64,000 nucleotides of DNA from Aegilops tauschii subsp. strangulata (taxonomy: Eukaryota > Streptophyta > Magnoliopsida > Poales > Poaceae): assembly GCF_002575655.3 (NCBI RefSeq), contig NC_053038.3:143794885-143858884 (forward strand), written 5' to 3'. Positions 20,550 to 32,270 of the stretch are shown here, one piece after another; within the stretch, counting starts at the first letter, position 1; each line of letters opens with the position of its first letter. Under the pieces are notes generated by a model. The model was not told the DNA's origin. It saw only the letters and a program-made list of their open reading frames with translations, and did not search any database. A program made the translations under genes and the position numbers.

Positions 20550-23161
20550 TTTCTTCTCTTCATTAACACAGCACCGAGACCTTGGAGAGAAGCATCACAG
20601 AAAACTTCATACGGCTTGGATTCATCAGGAGGAGTCAAGACAGGAGCTGTGACTAGTTTCTCTTTGAGAGTGTTGAAAGCAACGTCACACTCAGGAGACC
20701 AGACATACTTCACATGCTTCTGTAGGAGGTTGGAAAGAGGCTTTGCAATCTTGGAGAAATTCTCAACGAATCTTCGGCAATAGCTTGCAAGACCAAGAAA
20801 ACTGCGGAGCTGCTTGACATTTTGAGGAGGTTCCCAATTCACAATTGCGGACACCTTCTCGGGGTTAACAGCGATGCCCTTGGCAGAGATGATGTGACCA
20901 AGGAAAAGAACTTCATCGAGCCAAAACTCACATTTAGAGAACTTCGCATAGAATTGATACTCTCTGAGCTTGTCGAGCACCAATCGCAAATGTTTGGCCT
21001 GATCATGCTTATTCTTGGAGAAGACCAAGATATCATCGAGATACACCAGAACGAATTCATTGGTATAGGGGTTGAAGATGAAATTCATCATCCGAGAGAA
21101 CACTGGAGGAGCATTGACAAGACCGAAAGACACGACAGTATATTCATAAGAACCAAAGCTTGTTCCGAATGCTGTCTTGGGAATATCTTCTTCACGAATG
21201 CGAATCTGATGATAACCCATACGAAGATCAAGCTTTGAGAATACTTTAGCACCTTTGAGTTGCTCAAATAGCTCATTGATGTTGGGAAGTGGGTACTTGT
21301 TCTTGATTGTCTTCTTGTTCAATGGACGGTAGTCGACACAAAGTCGGTCCATGCCATCCTTCTTCTTGACAAAAAGAACACCACAACCCCATGGAGAAGA
21401 ACTCGGTCTGATCAAACCCAGACGCTCTTGTTCATCGAGCTGTTTCTTCAATTCCTTCAACTCGTTGGGTCCAAGCTTGTATGGACGCTTGCAAACGGGT
21501 TCAGTGCCTGGCTCAAGTTTGATAACGAACTCAACTGGCCGATGAGGAGGCATACCCGGAAGCTCTTCTAGAAAGACATCTTGATACTCACAAACGACTG
21601 GAATTTGAGAGATGGCATTCAATTCGCCCTTCTCATTGAGAGAAAATAACCGAATGGTTTCATCACGAGCGGCATAAATAATCACATCCTCAGAAGAGTG
21701 TGTCAATTGAATTTCCCTGGCTGCACAATCAAGTTGAGACTTGTGCTCAGAAAGCCAGTCCATCCCGAGAATAAGATCAATATCCGAGTCACCAAGAACA
21801 ATTGGAGAAGACATAAATTCATAGTCGCCCATCTTGATAGCGGAATCCCGAACGAATGCTCGAGAAGTAAGTTGTCGAGTCGGAGAAACAATAGACAGAG
21901 GACTCGGCAATACTTCAGTAACCAGATCACGCATAGCCACAAAAGGTCTAGAAATGAAAGAATGCGATGCACCAGTATCGAAAAGGACTTCTGTAGGAAT
22001 ATCATTAACAGGAAGATTACCCATTATCACATCAGTAGATTCCTCCGCTTGAGCTGCATTCATCATGTTCACCTTTGCAGACTTTGGATTATGCTTGACC
22101 ACTGCATTGCTGGAAGATATGACAGGAGGAGGAGGAGGAAGACGCCTTTGGTTGAAGCACTTGTTAGCATAGTGACCTTTCTGCTGACACTTGTTGCAAG
22201 TCACCTCTGAGAGTGGACGGTGATAAGGAGCATTGGACTTTGGAGCTTGATTCTGAGACTTGTTCTGATAGCCAGAGTTGGAAGAGTTGGAAGAACCATG
22301 GCCACCTTTGTTCTTCTGCTGGTAAGGCTGACGAAACGGAGGAGGAGGAGGCAACCAGAACTTCTGTTGCTTAGCTGTCACAAGTGAGGAAGAAGAAGAC
22401 TGAACTGCGTCTCTGACTCTCTTCTTAGAAGCCTCACACTTGAGCTGGGCAGCCTCTTGCTTCAGTGCCATATTGTAGAATTGATGAAACTGAGTAGGCT
22501 CAACAAGAACGAGAGCTAACTGTAGATCCTCTTTAAGGCCACCTCTGAAGTGATAAATCATGCTCTTCTCATTAGGAACGTCTTGTTTAGCGAAGCGAGC
22601 AAGTTTCTGAAACTGGATGTTGTATTGATACACAGGCATGTTGCCTTGCTTGAGATTGCGGAACTCCTCACGCTTGCTCTCAACAACACTTTGTGGAATG
22701 TGGTGCGCTTTGAAGTCCCGACAGAAGTCAGTCCAAGTGATCACACGACCTCCTCTGGAATCTTTGTATTGTTGATACCAATCAGCAGCTTGGTCCTTGA
22801 GCTGGAAAGAAGCGAACTTGACATAGTCCTCAGGCCTGACATTGCTACATTCAAAATGCTTGTTGATGTCCACGAGCCAATCATCGGCATCCGTGGCCTC
22901 GGCACAGTAGCTGAAAGACTTGGGCTGATTTGCGAGAAACTGGTTGAGTGTAGCAAAGTGAAACTGATTGTTGCCTTGACCTTGATTGCCTTGATTGCCT
23001 TGCCCTTGAGTACGTTCTTGCAAGAGTTGCAGAATCATCTGAGCATTGCCGTTGGTGGCTGCCATGATAGCTTGCCATGCCTCCGGAGGTGGAGGTGGTG
23101 GCGGAGGGTTCGCTTGACTCCCTTCATTGCGATCCGGATTCTGACGCGTTGGCGGAGCCAT
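20522..23161 (-). CDS. Gag-Pol N-terminal part: gag, zinc knuckle, protease, RT, start of RNase H
   Basis: The start is taken as the ATG at 23161 ([12 protein letters not shown]). The open frame extends further upstream but with leader-like sequence. About 880 codons follow: a Pro-rich N terminus, the retrotransposon Gag domain ([27 protein letters not shown], about residues 80-260), a CCHC knuckle ([14 protein letters not shown], near residue 320), a protease with an intact [13 protein letters not shown] (near residue 392), and RT with [28 protein letters not shown] and the catalytic YLDD (21032-21043). The frame ends at 20522 in RNase H, just after [13 protein letters not shown], by a one-base shift. 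The continuation lies in the frame ending at 18711. Gag forms the particle and the other domains process, copy and integrate the element. Confidence 0.95.
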   Translation of the reverse strand: MAPPTRQNPDRNEGSQANPPPPPPPPEAWQAIMAATNGNAQMILQLLQERTQGQGNQGNQGQGNNQFHFATLNQFLANQPKSFSYCAEATDADDWLVDINKHFECSNVRPEDYVKFASFQLKDQAADWYQQYKDSRGGRVITWTDFCRDFKAHHIPQSVVESKREEFRNLKQGNMPVYQYNIQFQKLARFAKQDVPNEKSMIYHFRGGLKEDLQLALVLVEPTQFHQFYNMALKQEAAQLKCEASKKRVRDAVQSSSSSLVTAKQQKFWLPPPPPFRQPYQQKNKGGHGSSNSSNSGYQNKSQNQAPKSNAPYHRPLSEVTCNKCQQKGHYANKCFNQRRLPPPPPVISSSNAVVKHNPKSAKVNMMNAAQAEESTDVIMGNLPVNDIPTEVLFDTGASHSFISRPFVAMRDLVTEVLPSPLSIVSPTRQLTSRAFVRDSAIKMGDYEFMSSPIVLGDSDIDLILGMDWLSEHKSQLDCAAREIQLTHSSEDVIIYAARDETIRLFSLNEKGELNAISQIPVVCEYQDVFLEELPGMPPHRPVEFVIKLEPGTEPVCKRPYKLGPNELKELKKQLDEQERLGLIRPSSSPWGCGVLFVKKKDGMDRLCVDYRPLNKKTIKNKYPLPNINELFEQLKGAKVFSKLDLRMGYHQIRIREEDIPKTAFGTSFGSYEYTVVSFGLVNAPPVFSRMMNFIFNPYTNEFVLVYLDDILVFSKNKHDQAKHLRLVLDKLREYQFYAKFSKCEFWLDEVLFLGHIISAKGIAVNPEKVSAIVNWEPPQNVKQLRSFLGLASYCRRFVENFSKIAKPLSNLLQKHVKYVWSPECDVAFNTLKEKLVTAPVLTPPDESKPYEVFCDASLQGLGAVLMKRRKLWPIPLVS

Positions 23162-24299
23162 CCTGAAGAGGGTGACATCCGTTAGCATCTTGATAGACAA
23201 ATAGATAATTAGAATCAACGGATAGAAATTGCAACATATAGTCTTCACAATAAACATTCGAACGAAGATGAACGAATGAATTCCGTAGTAAATCATCACA
23301 CTTCCATTAATTGAGAAGCCACTTAGAAAAAGATATGGAATCGACATATGATTTCGAAGCAACTCGAATACCACAATTCAAAACAAAACAAAGTATTGGC
23401 TTGCAGAATAAGCCGGAACAAACATATGATAGATATTTCGTCCGAAGTTTTCGTGGTGGGGCCCACACGGGCTCAATCGTACAGCACCATCATGTACAAG
23501 GCTGTGCACATGACATAGGAAGCGTCCCCGAGTCGGCATAGCCATGGACTCTTTAAGACACTACGAGACCACTGTAAAATGAACCGTATACAGGCGGACC
23601 ACTAGACGTCGAACCCCAATCTCATATCATGCGTCTGTCGGAAAGATATCCTAAGGCTACTAGAATTCCCACTTATAAACTCCCGATACTTTTTGGTTAT
23701 GCAATCTGGTGTTGGGGATACAGGGGACACAAAATATATCACCCAAACTAGCAATCCCTATATCCAGCTGTATCCATCCGTCAACACATAACCAAGAAAC
23801 CTTCGGAAATCGTTTACCTCAACCTTCGAAAAACATCTGTTATACAAGTTATGGCAATACTCCCGAACTCCCGCCCCAGTACTGGGTGGCGTCGAGGTGA
23901 TCTGACCAACAACTGCATAAAAGAGATTGCGATGTCGGCGAAACTCAGGTATTCCAGAACTGCAACGATAAAATTGTGACGACAACACCTCGGAGCTCAA
24001 TTCCCCGGGACACTGCCACAACCCCTAAATGTCAGGAGGCACCAAGAACAATGTTCTCGTCACAAAACCATAGGAACGATTCCAAGATACCCGCGTGATC
24101 CTAAATTTTTTTTAGTGAAATTTGAGGATAGAATAGTCAAAACTTCTACGTCAGGAGACCTCACCAGAGCGACGAAGGGACTGAGGAGTAAAAAGAATCC
24201 TACTCTCCGATAAATATAATCCTGAGACTCAAAACATTTTTATTCTAGACTCAACAACGCCAGCGATTCGATCAAGCAGGGGGGCTCCTAAGTCGGGGA
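23162..24299 (-). other. Untranslated leader of the chromovirus in A
   Basis: About 1.1 kb lies between the primer binding site and the gag ATG. No conserved ORF. It would form the 5' leader including packaging signals. Confidence 0.7.
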
Positions 24300-24316
24300 T
24301 GGCTCTGATTACCAAC
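24300..24316 (-). other. Primer binding site (initiator Met tRNA type)
   Basis: On the minus strand gttggtaatcagagcc follows the 5' LTR end by two bases. It matches the common tggtatcagagc type with one extra base. Confidence 0.8.
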
Positions 24317-24317
24317 T

Positions 24318-27300
24318 TGTAACGCCCACGATGCGGCTATATCTCCCACGTGTCGAGGCATGACTTAGAGGCATAACCGCATAGTGGTTTTGTCGCCAGA
24401 AGGGTCATCTTCACACAATCCCATGTAATGAACAAGAATGGGATAAAGAGTTGGCTTACAATCGCCACTTCACACAATACACGAATATAATTCATACATC
24501 ATCCAAAATACAATCATAAAGACCGACTACGGTCAAAATCCAGATGAAAATAAGACGACCCCAAATGCTAGATCCCCGATCGTCCCAACTGGGCTCCACT
24601 ACTGATCATCAGGAAAAGACACATAGTAACGACCACGTTCCTCGTCGAACTCCCACTTGAGATCGACCCCATCATCTACACTGGCATCGTCGGCACCTGC
24701 AACTGTTTTGGTAGAACCTGTGAGTCACGAGGACTCAGCAATCTCACACCCGCGAGATCAAGACTATTTAAGCTTATAGGAAAGGAAGGTGTAATAAGGT
24801 GGAGCTGCAGCGGCAATAAGCATATATGGTGGCTAGCATACGTAAGAAAGAGCGAGAAGAGAAGCAATGGAATGGTCGTCGTCTAGCAATGACCAAGAAG
24901 TGATCCTGAACCCCTACTTACGTCATACATAACACAGACCGTGTTCACTTCCTGGACTCCGCCGAGAAGAGACCATCACGGCAACACACGCAGTTGATGT
25001 ATTTTAATTGGGTCAAGTGACAAGTTCTCTACAACCGGACATTAACAAATTCCCATCTGCCTCATAACCGCGGGCACGACTTTCGAAAGATAAATACCCT
25101 GCAGGGGTGTCCCAACTTAGCCCATCATAAGCTCTCACGGTCAACGAAGGATAAACCTTCTCCCGGAAAGACCCGATCAGTCTCCGAATCCCGGTTTACA
25201 AGACATTTCGATAATGGTAAAACAAGACCAGCAAAGCCGCCCGAATGTGCCGACAAATCCCGATAGGAGCTGCACATATCTCGTTCTCAGGGCACACCGG
25301 ATGAGCAGTCCATACAACTAAAACCAATCCTCGAGTTTCCCCAAGGTGGCGCTGCAAAGGGCTCTAGTTTGGAGTAACTTGGCAAACCAAGCATGCCACT
25401 GGAAATATGAGATGATTTCGGTCGAAATCGATATAAAGATCACCGGAATCGGATGCACGGTTTGCAAATGGCAAGCAAAACAAGAATGATACTAATCTGC
25501 GATTAACAGCATGATAGCACTTAAAATGCAACAAGCAACAATGCTACAGCACCCCAACATAGCAACAAAGCACATGGCAGTAATCTACAGGAGATGCTTG
25601 ACAAAAGATGAACACTGAGCTCCAGCTAGTTCACAACATATCAAGCTCAAACAAGCATGGCAAAAGTGCAAAAGATAACAGGATCACAGACTTGGAAAAA
25701 CTGGACATGGCAGAAAACAGCATCAGGTAGCAAAGTTCAGAGCACGAAATAAACATGCTACAGGAACTTAACATAGCAAAACAAGGCATGACAGTGTTCT
25801 ACTAAAAGCATATGACAAAAGTCATTTACTGACCATAAGCCAAAAAGGACCAGAAGATATGATGGCAAGCATGTAAACATAGCAAGTTTCGTTATCAATT
25901 TTCAGACACGGCAGAAAACAGAGCATGGCAGAAATAATAATATGTTGGCCTCTTTGTGAGCTTGATGCACTCACTACAGAGCAATTCATGACAAGACAAG
26001 CATACCTACAGCACGATGGAATGTTTATGAAGATATCCATGGCAAGAACAAGAGCATAGCATGTATGGATCAACTACAATAAGCTTGGCAAAATTGCATA
26101 TCATGTTAAAAATCTGCCAGAAATATTTTATAGCAAAAGTAGAGCAAGATTGAGTCATGCTATGGCACTCCATAATTGCAAACAAGTGCAGGAATGGATC
26201 AATTACAACTATAGATACAAAACATACTTACTGAACATCTCCAAAATATGCATGGATCTCTCTGTAGCATCAAGTTTACATGGACTTAGAGAAATCACTA
26301 AGTCCCTGAAATCAGAAATATTACGGGGCCTACTTTGCATGCTTGTGCTAGTCACCACAGGGATCACAAAAATACATGGCATACACCCTTGAAAATATGG
26401 CATGGCATACTTCAAAACACATGTAGAGCTCATGCCCATAAGATGCACAGATTTAATGATACAAAAATGACAAATCACCAAGTTCTGCTAAGAACCAGAG
26501 GATAACAGCAACTAGCCCTCTTCCAATAGAGATTTGGGCATCAAGAAACCTCTAGTGAACATGATGCAATTGAACAAAATATAGAGCATCACGAGACGAA
26601 CAATTTGACATATTACACGCGCGAATCGGAGATACATGCAAGAAGTTATGCAACTATGAACAAAGGCATATGCTGTTAAAATTCAATGACTTGGCAAAAC
26701 GGGGGGGGGGGAGTCTCGGGTCAACCTCGCATTGACCCCGATTGGATCTGGCTGGAGAGGGCGCACGAGCTCCGCCGGAGGAGGAGAGGAGGCCGACGAT
26801 GGCGACCGACGCCGGAGGAGGAGAGGAGGCCGGAGGGCGCGGCGGTGGAGGAGGCGCCGGCGGCGAGGGGGCACGGCTCCGGGCGGCGCGACGCCTCGGG
26901 CGCGACGGCGGCGGGCACTGGTGCGGCGGCGCGGCGAGGGCGGCGGGGCCGGCCGGCGAGCACGGCGGCGGAGGGAGCCGGCGGGCGCGGGCACGGGAGG
27001 CGGCGGCGGCGGGCGCGCGGGCCGCGCGGGCCAGCTGCGGGCCGTGCGGGCCGCGGCGGCCGCGGCGGACGGGTGCCACGTGGCGGCTCGCCACTGGCTC
27101 GGGGCAGCGGCGCGGATGGCCGGCGGGCGCTGGACGCGTCCGCCCGCGGAGAGGGGATTTTAGGGTTACGGGAGACTGCGAATGTTATTTCGGGATGCCC
27201 ACATATTTATAGGTAGAGGGAGCTAGGAGGCTCCAAATGTGGTGCGGTTTTCGCCCACACAATCGTGATCGAACGACCTAGAGCATGGAAGGGAGTTTGG

Positions 27301-27695
27301 TGGGTTTTGGGCTGGTTTTTGAGGGGGTTTTTGCTGGACACTCAAATGGAACGAAACTTGACCGGTGGTCTCCGGGTGGTATATTAAGGCCACTTGACAA
27401 GCCTCGGTCCATTCTGAGAAAGTTTGTCACCCGCACACGAAAGAAAACAAGAGGGGTGCACCGAAGGAGATAGGAGCGCCGGATTGCAAAATGGACAACG
27501 GGGAAAATGCTCGGATGCATGAGACGAACACGTATGCAAATGCAATGCACATGATGACATGATATGAAATGCATGACATGAACAAAATACAAAACGAAAA
27601 ACAAAACCCGACCACGGAGGGAATATCATATCACATAGCCGAAAATGGCAAGAGTCGGAGTTACCAATATGGAAAGTTACATCCGGGGTGTTACA
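24318..27695 (-). repeat. 5' LTR of the chromovirus in A, 3378 bp
   Basis: Direct repeat of 14593-18674 with a 797-base deletion at the junction near 25374 (ttgga|gtaac), a 51-base deletion near 27345 between caaatgga repeats, and about 165 bases not found in the other LTR. It contains the same GC-rich block (26700-27160), with a run of only about 11 G. Confidence 0.95.
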
Positions 27696-27978
27696 ACAAG
27701 AGATCGACCTCTCTCATCCATGGCTTCGGACCAGGATCCTTGCATCCCGTCCTCTCGCTTCATCCCCGCCGTCGTCCACCTTGCCGGCGCCGCTCCTACG
27801 ACCGTCTTGTCCACCGTGCCCCGCCGCCATCGTCTACCCTCCTAGATCTGCTTCCATGCCGCCGACAGCCATCGCTACCGCAGCACCGTCAAATTCTCAG
27901 CAGATGCATACACGACGCCGCACCAGAGGCGGTACTCTTTCGTATCTGCTCAACTTATTTATCGCAGCAAGAAAATAG
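27696..27978 (+). pseudogene. First coding exon region of the transposon A gene
   Basis: The frame containing MPPTAIATAAPSNSQQMHT and TRRRTRGGTLSYLLNLFIAA (27855-27976) resembles three minus-strand copies in B (near 59.6, 60.6 and 61.7 kb), which share RRLRSS-PPP and a basic (R)TRxRxRxT motif before a hydrophobic end. The upstream part (MASDQDPCIPSSRFIP, ATG 27719) is open in another frame. The exact exon frame is uncertain because the chromovirus inserted just 5' of it. GC content is far higher than in the flanking retroelement leader. Confidence 0.45.
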
Positions 27979-28170
27979 ATCGCCACTGCTTTACTCTGAT
28001 TTCTTGCCCATCACTTACTTGCTTGTTGAGAGAAAACATTGGTTGAGAAGTTGCCTTTGTCCAGTTTGCACCTTCAGATCCGTCATGGCACGCTCAACAC
28101 TATACTCCCAATCCTTATGGTTTTCCCCTTTTATATTCCACACTAGTTAAATCATAGTAGACTAAATTTC

Positions 28171-28480
28171 AAAATTGGGTCAGTCAATTTTTCAGAGCTC
28201 GCCGGAGTTCGCCGGTGCGAACGAAGGGGCTCGGGTGGGGACTTTGGTTGGGGGCGGTGGTGGGGCCTCGCCGAACGAAGAAAACTCGATGCGGGTGGGG
28301 GCGGGGGTGGGGGTGGGGGTGGCGGAGAAACATAGGCGGTGGGGGCCGGTGGCCCGGTCGGCGGCCCGTGCGGTGTTCTGTATGGGAAGAATCAGAGACG
28401 AGGAAGAAGAAGGGTTAGGAGACGTAGGATCTTCATCCAACCGCCTAAAATGGTTGACTGACCCAAATGACAAAAGTCAC
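28171..28480. other. G-rich segment shared with transposon B
   Basis: The order ttgggtcagtcaat, gctcgccgg, then a G-rich tract (gcgggggtgggggtgggggt, 28293-28322) matches the minus strand of about 61270-61410 in B (ttgggtcagtcgat, gctcgccgaag). Several GGG runs could form a quadruplex. No coding function is supported. Confidence 0.45.
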
Positions 28481-28835
28481 GCGACTTGCATGCAGACATG
28501 CCTTTATATTCGGTACCATCATCGTACCTGCTTAGCACTGCTCCTGAATCCATCAAGCTAAACAACGTGCCACTCATAATTCCAAACTTGTTGCTCAAGT
28601 ACGAATCTGATATGATGCTAATATTACTAAAACATATAACATTTAATTGGTCAGCTAATGTTCCTACTTTACTTTCGAAAAAGCACGTGCACCACATATA
28701 GAGAGACATCAGGGAGTTGCTTTCTTAATGCGCTCTGGTTCATCATGTGTGGGCACTGCGCAACGAACATTTTATTATCCAAAATCTGCTTGCTCTTGTT
28801 TAGCAGGTTCCTCTTCCGTTCTTCTTTAATAAGTA

Positions 28836-28994
28836 CTCTCTCCGTTCCTAAATACAGGTCTTTGTATAGATTCCACCATGGACTACATATGGAGCAAAAT
28901 GAGTGAATCTACACTCTAAAATGTATCTGGATACATCTGTATGTGATCCATAGTGGAAATCTCTACCAAGACTTATATTTTGGAATGGAGGGAG
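28836..28994. mobile_element. Stowaway MITE, 159 bp
   Basis: Terminal inverted repeats: ctctctccgttcctaaatac at the left, and ctccctccattccaaaatat as the reverse complement of the right. It is flanked by TA on both sides (28834-28835 and 28995-28996), the Tc1/Mariner-type target. Inner inverted blocks around ttccaccatgg/ttccactatgg allow a full hairpin. No ORF. Confidence 0.9.
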
Positions 28995-29366
28995 TATGAT
29001 AGTAGTACAGTATGTTCCTTGTAGTGAATATGAGTAGGGACATTTGTAGTGTAGAGGTCTATACGGTCGGTTAGTATGGACACTTTCAACTCGTCGGGCC
29101 TCTTTGATGTGTAGGATTTTGTAAACATGGGAATAGGATTTGTAGTGGCCTGCCCACTTGAATCCTATAAGAATAGCAAGGAAATGCGGGGAGCTGTGTC
29201 GCCTTTGAGAGTTACACTGATATTAACAGTACCGCACCTTCCGTTGAAGAGAGCTGATATCTGAAGCCTTTCTAGCCGTACCGGCAATACTAGCACATAT
29301 ATTCCAGCAAGTTCCACTTTGCTGATTTTACTCTGATGCTTACGGTTTTCCCGTTATATCTACACT

Positions 29367-29684
29367 ATGATCTGTGTAGCTGCTTTGTGTCGCACTAGCA
29401 GCAGTCCACTCTTGAAGCTAAACACTGCAATGACTTACATAATTGGCACCAAGGCATTGAGTGCCATTCTGGATGCAATGAAACTCATACACTCACCACC
29501 TGTTCATTCTTGTTCAGAATATGATCCTAATGACTATTCTAACCTCGAGGAATCAAAGGCAGATGGCCTGTCCTGTTCACCCATCAAGGTGCCTGTTCTA
29601 ATTTGGCAAGGTTTTATTGATTGCGTGTATCTTGCATATGTTGTCTTGCATTTCTTCAGCTTTGTTGCACCGCCATCTGCTTAG
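29367..29684 (+). pseudogene. Possible middle exon of the transposon A gene
   Basis: An open frame of 105 codons with LNTAMTYIIGTKALSAILDA and EYDPNDYSNLEESKADGLS. The acidic DPNDYSNLEES-type stretch recalls the acidic repeated exons of B (SSSEEDSETD) in position and composition. Splice sites are not clear. It could be a chance ORF. Confidence 0.3.
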
Positions 29685-29792
29685 TTTATTCATCATATAT
29701 GTCGAGATGCCATGCCATCCATTATCAATACATATTCCATGTGTCATCAAACCATGTTTTTCCACTCAAATGTTGTTCTTGTGCATCAGACA

Positions 29793-30695
29793 TCAAAAAG
29801 GAAGAGGGTGATTGCTGAACCTGAAGGAGCACCAGCAAAGTCCTTGAAAAACCTGGTTGTGCCGGAGAAATCAGACAGCACCCCACTTATATTGGCTGTA
29901 CAACCAGTGACACAAAACGTAGGACCGACTCCAGCAGACTGTACCCATACTTCACTGGCCACGCCACTAGCCGCACCACACAGGACCTACACTCCAGCAA
30001 AAAGTATGCCGATTTCAGTTGCCATAGCACCAGCCGTACAACAGAAAAATCCCACTGCAGCAAAAAGTACAGCAAGTCCACCGGCCGAAGACCTATCCCA
30101 ACTACAGAGACGGCCAATTCCTACAGATTGGAACCCCATTCCAGTTATTCCCAGTTTAAAAGACAATGCTTTCAATGTTGTTAGGGACTATGTGCATATA
30201 TTCCCATCATGGGAAGATTATAGTGAAGACAAACACCATTTCCACATCTTGCTGTCCCACTTACGTGTAAGTGCTATTATTCATGGTGATTATTTTCCTG
30301 TTTTCTGCTGATTGAACGCATCAATTATTTACATTACATTGTTGTAAGCAGGAGAGGGTTAATCTGGATAGTCATGACGAGCAAATCTTGCTTGCTCTTT
30401 TCAAGGAAGCATTGCAGGAGTATTGGTGTTACCTGACGAAATCACACTTTGATGGCAAGTCTATAAACGAATTTCTGGTGAATTCTCCTATGCTAAATTT
30501 AGAAGACATTGAATGGAAAAACCTTGTTATGCACTGGTCCCGTTCCGAGGATGAGGCACTGTCCATGATATCGCATGACAATTTGAACTTCTACTTTTCC
30601 GCATGTGCCTTACGGATCTTTTTTTGCAGGAAATCTGCTCGAAAAAGAATTCCGGTTTGAAAAGAACGACAGGATTTCGCAAATATGCTGCCCGC
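29793..30695 (+). pseudogene. TnpA-like gene of transposon A (plant En/Spm-type transposase domain)
   Basis: The exon ending at 30266 (donor cgt|gtaagt) encodes a basic start (TSKRKRVIAEPEGAPAKS), a long Thr/Pro/Ala linker, and PIPTDWNPIPVIPSLKDNAF. The exon from 30352 (after gtaagcag) continues in phase with DEQILLALFKEALQEYWCYL and FLVNSPMLNLEDIEWKNLVM followed by HWSRSEDEA. An acceptor tttgcag near 30630 opens KKNSGLKRTTGFRKYAARC. The pattern 'SP..L..E.W..LV..W.S.EA' followed by a basic Lys/Arg-rich segment is the signature of Pfam Transposase_24 (plant Ptta/En/Spm, PF03004). TnpA-type proteins bind subterminal repeats of CACTA elements. A donor between the last two exons is not visible, so the copy may be broken. 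Later pieces at about 31202-31312 and 31940-32033 may complete the 3' end. Confidence 0.65.
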
Positions 30696-30699
30696 TGCT

Positions 30700-32270
30700 T
30701 TGCTCTTGGTAGTACCTGTTGTCTTGTATCACTGTACTTGCATACATACCTGGTTCATTATGTGACAGCAATATGCAGGATAGCCTGCTTATCAATTGTT
30801 CGCTCCAAATTATCTGATCTGTATGAATGGTTACATTAGTGTAGAATATATCCAATGCCAATGAATTTTTTTAGCTCTGCATTGTTCTTGTAAGTACCTG
30901 CTGTCCTTTATCAGTGTACTTATATTGACAGGTAGTTGTTCATCTACCATCACTCTGCAGCTTATTTTCCTTTACCCTCCATTTTCTACACATAAGATCT
31001 ATATTTACTCTTACCATAAGGTTGGATAACACCGATGGTACGGAAGAAGTTTAGCTCTGCATTGCTCTTGGCTGTACCTTTTTCCTGTATCGCTGTACTT
31101 ACATTTATAGCTACTTGGTTATGTAGCATCACTCTTCATCTTATCTTAAATATTCTCCATTTTTTCTTATATTGTCACATCTATATTTACTCTTAACAAA
31201 ATGCAGAATAAAGGCAATGCTTATGAAGAAGATTCTGTGGTAAACTTCTTGAATTGCCCGCCCCCATCAGCATGGACCAGGGCTTTATATAGCCTGCCTT
31301 CACCAATAATGTAAGTTTGTCCTTCTCAAGCCTTCAAACTTTGTTGTGTATATTTGGTTAGGCATGACTGCAACAGCTGTTTATTTTTTGTGTTTGCATT
31401 AAATTGCATGTTTAAAGTTTATTATGTAGTTCATAAACAAATGTTTGTCCTTCTCAATTTAAGTTTTCAGTTGTACAACCAAGTTCCTTCTTCATACCAT
31501 GTAAATTAAACTATACAGAGCAAGTGATCTTCTTTTGCACTGCATGTATGCTTCTGTTCTTCATCTGTAATCCAGTGGTGTGGTGAACCTACCCACTACA
31601 GCAGAATGTCATATTCTGCAATGTCTTAACAATGAACAATGTCATATCATTCTACTATTATTTAAACCGTCTCTTTATTTGCCAATCTGAAATGGGATAA
31701 ATTGACAGCACACTAACCATTGATACTTATGAGTTCTTGATCTGTAATCGAGTGGTGTCGTGAAGCTGCCAACTCCTTCACAATGTTATTTCCTGCCACG
31801 TCTTGACCTGAACAATACCATATTGTGTTAATGCAATTTTAAACTGTGTGACTTTATTCGTCAGTAAGAAATGTGATGAATTGTCAGCACTGATACTTTT
31901 ATGTGCAAAACCTGTCATCTGTCTGCTTGTTTATCTTTCAGAGTGAGGAGGATATAAGTGTTAAACAAGCGCAGTCTACTCAGCTTGCTCAGCTGCTTGC
32001 ACTGCAGCTCCCCAGCAGGGCTAACCTTTCTTGAACTCTATTGAAGTGCTGTCGGTTTTGTATATTATTTTGTCAGCGTGTTTAGTTGCACCGGTGGCGA
32101 TCTTTGATGCCCCGTGTATGTAATCTTCTGTCTGCTTGTGCTTTATTATCATAGTGGCGAACTTTGATGCCCAGTGGATGTAATATGTCATAATTTCTTT
32201 ATTGTATAGTCTAGGTTTTTTCTTATTCACGATGTTGCAGTTATTTTACTGTATATATATCCTGTCTTCA
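30700..32270 (+). other. 3' introns, terminal exons and 3' UTR of the transposon A gene
   Basis: AT-rich with repeated intron-like blocks (tagctctgcattgctctt, near 30870 and 31050). Two short exon-like pieces: about 31202-31312 (GNAYEEDSVVNFLNCPPP, donor aat|gtaag) and about 31940-32033 (ISVKQAQSTQLAQLLALQLP, stop TGA). The 3' UTR segment gcgaactttgatgcccagtg (32156-32175) recurs inverted in B near 43284-43303 and confirms that both elements carry the same gene. Confidence 0.5.

Larger units (their letters stand above)
14593..27695 (-). mobile_element. Tekay-type chromovirus (Gypsy), 13.1 kb, nearly intact
   Basis: LTRs at 14593-18674 and 24318-27695 both start tgtaacgccc and end ggtgttaca on the plus strand. 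A perfect 5-bp target duplication, acaag, flanks the element (14588-14592 and 27696-27700). A primer binding site of the initiator-Met type, a polypurine tract and a single gag-pol interrupted by one frameshift are present on the minus strand. The integrase ends in a chromodomain, placing it among chromoviruses. LTR length of 3-4 kb and the order gag-PR-RT-RH-INT-CHR fit the Tekay/Del clade. Confidence 0.95.

Noticed and set aside
20522..20556. Programmed ribosomal frameshift in chromovirus pol
   Set aside because: The shift lies in the middle of RNase H, not between gag and pol, and relatives read through it in one frame; a one-base loss explains it.
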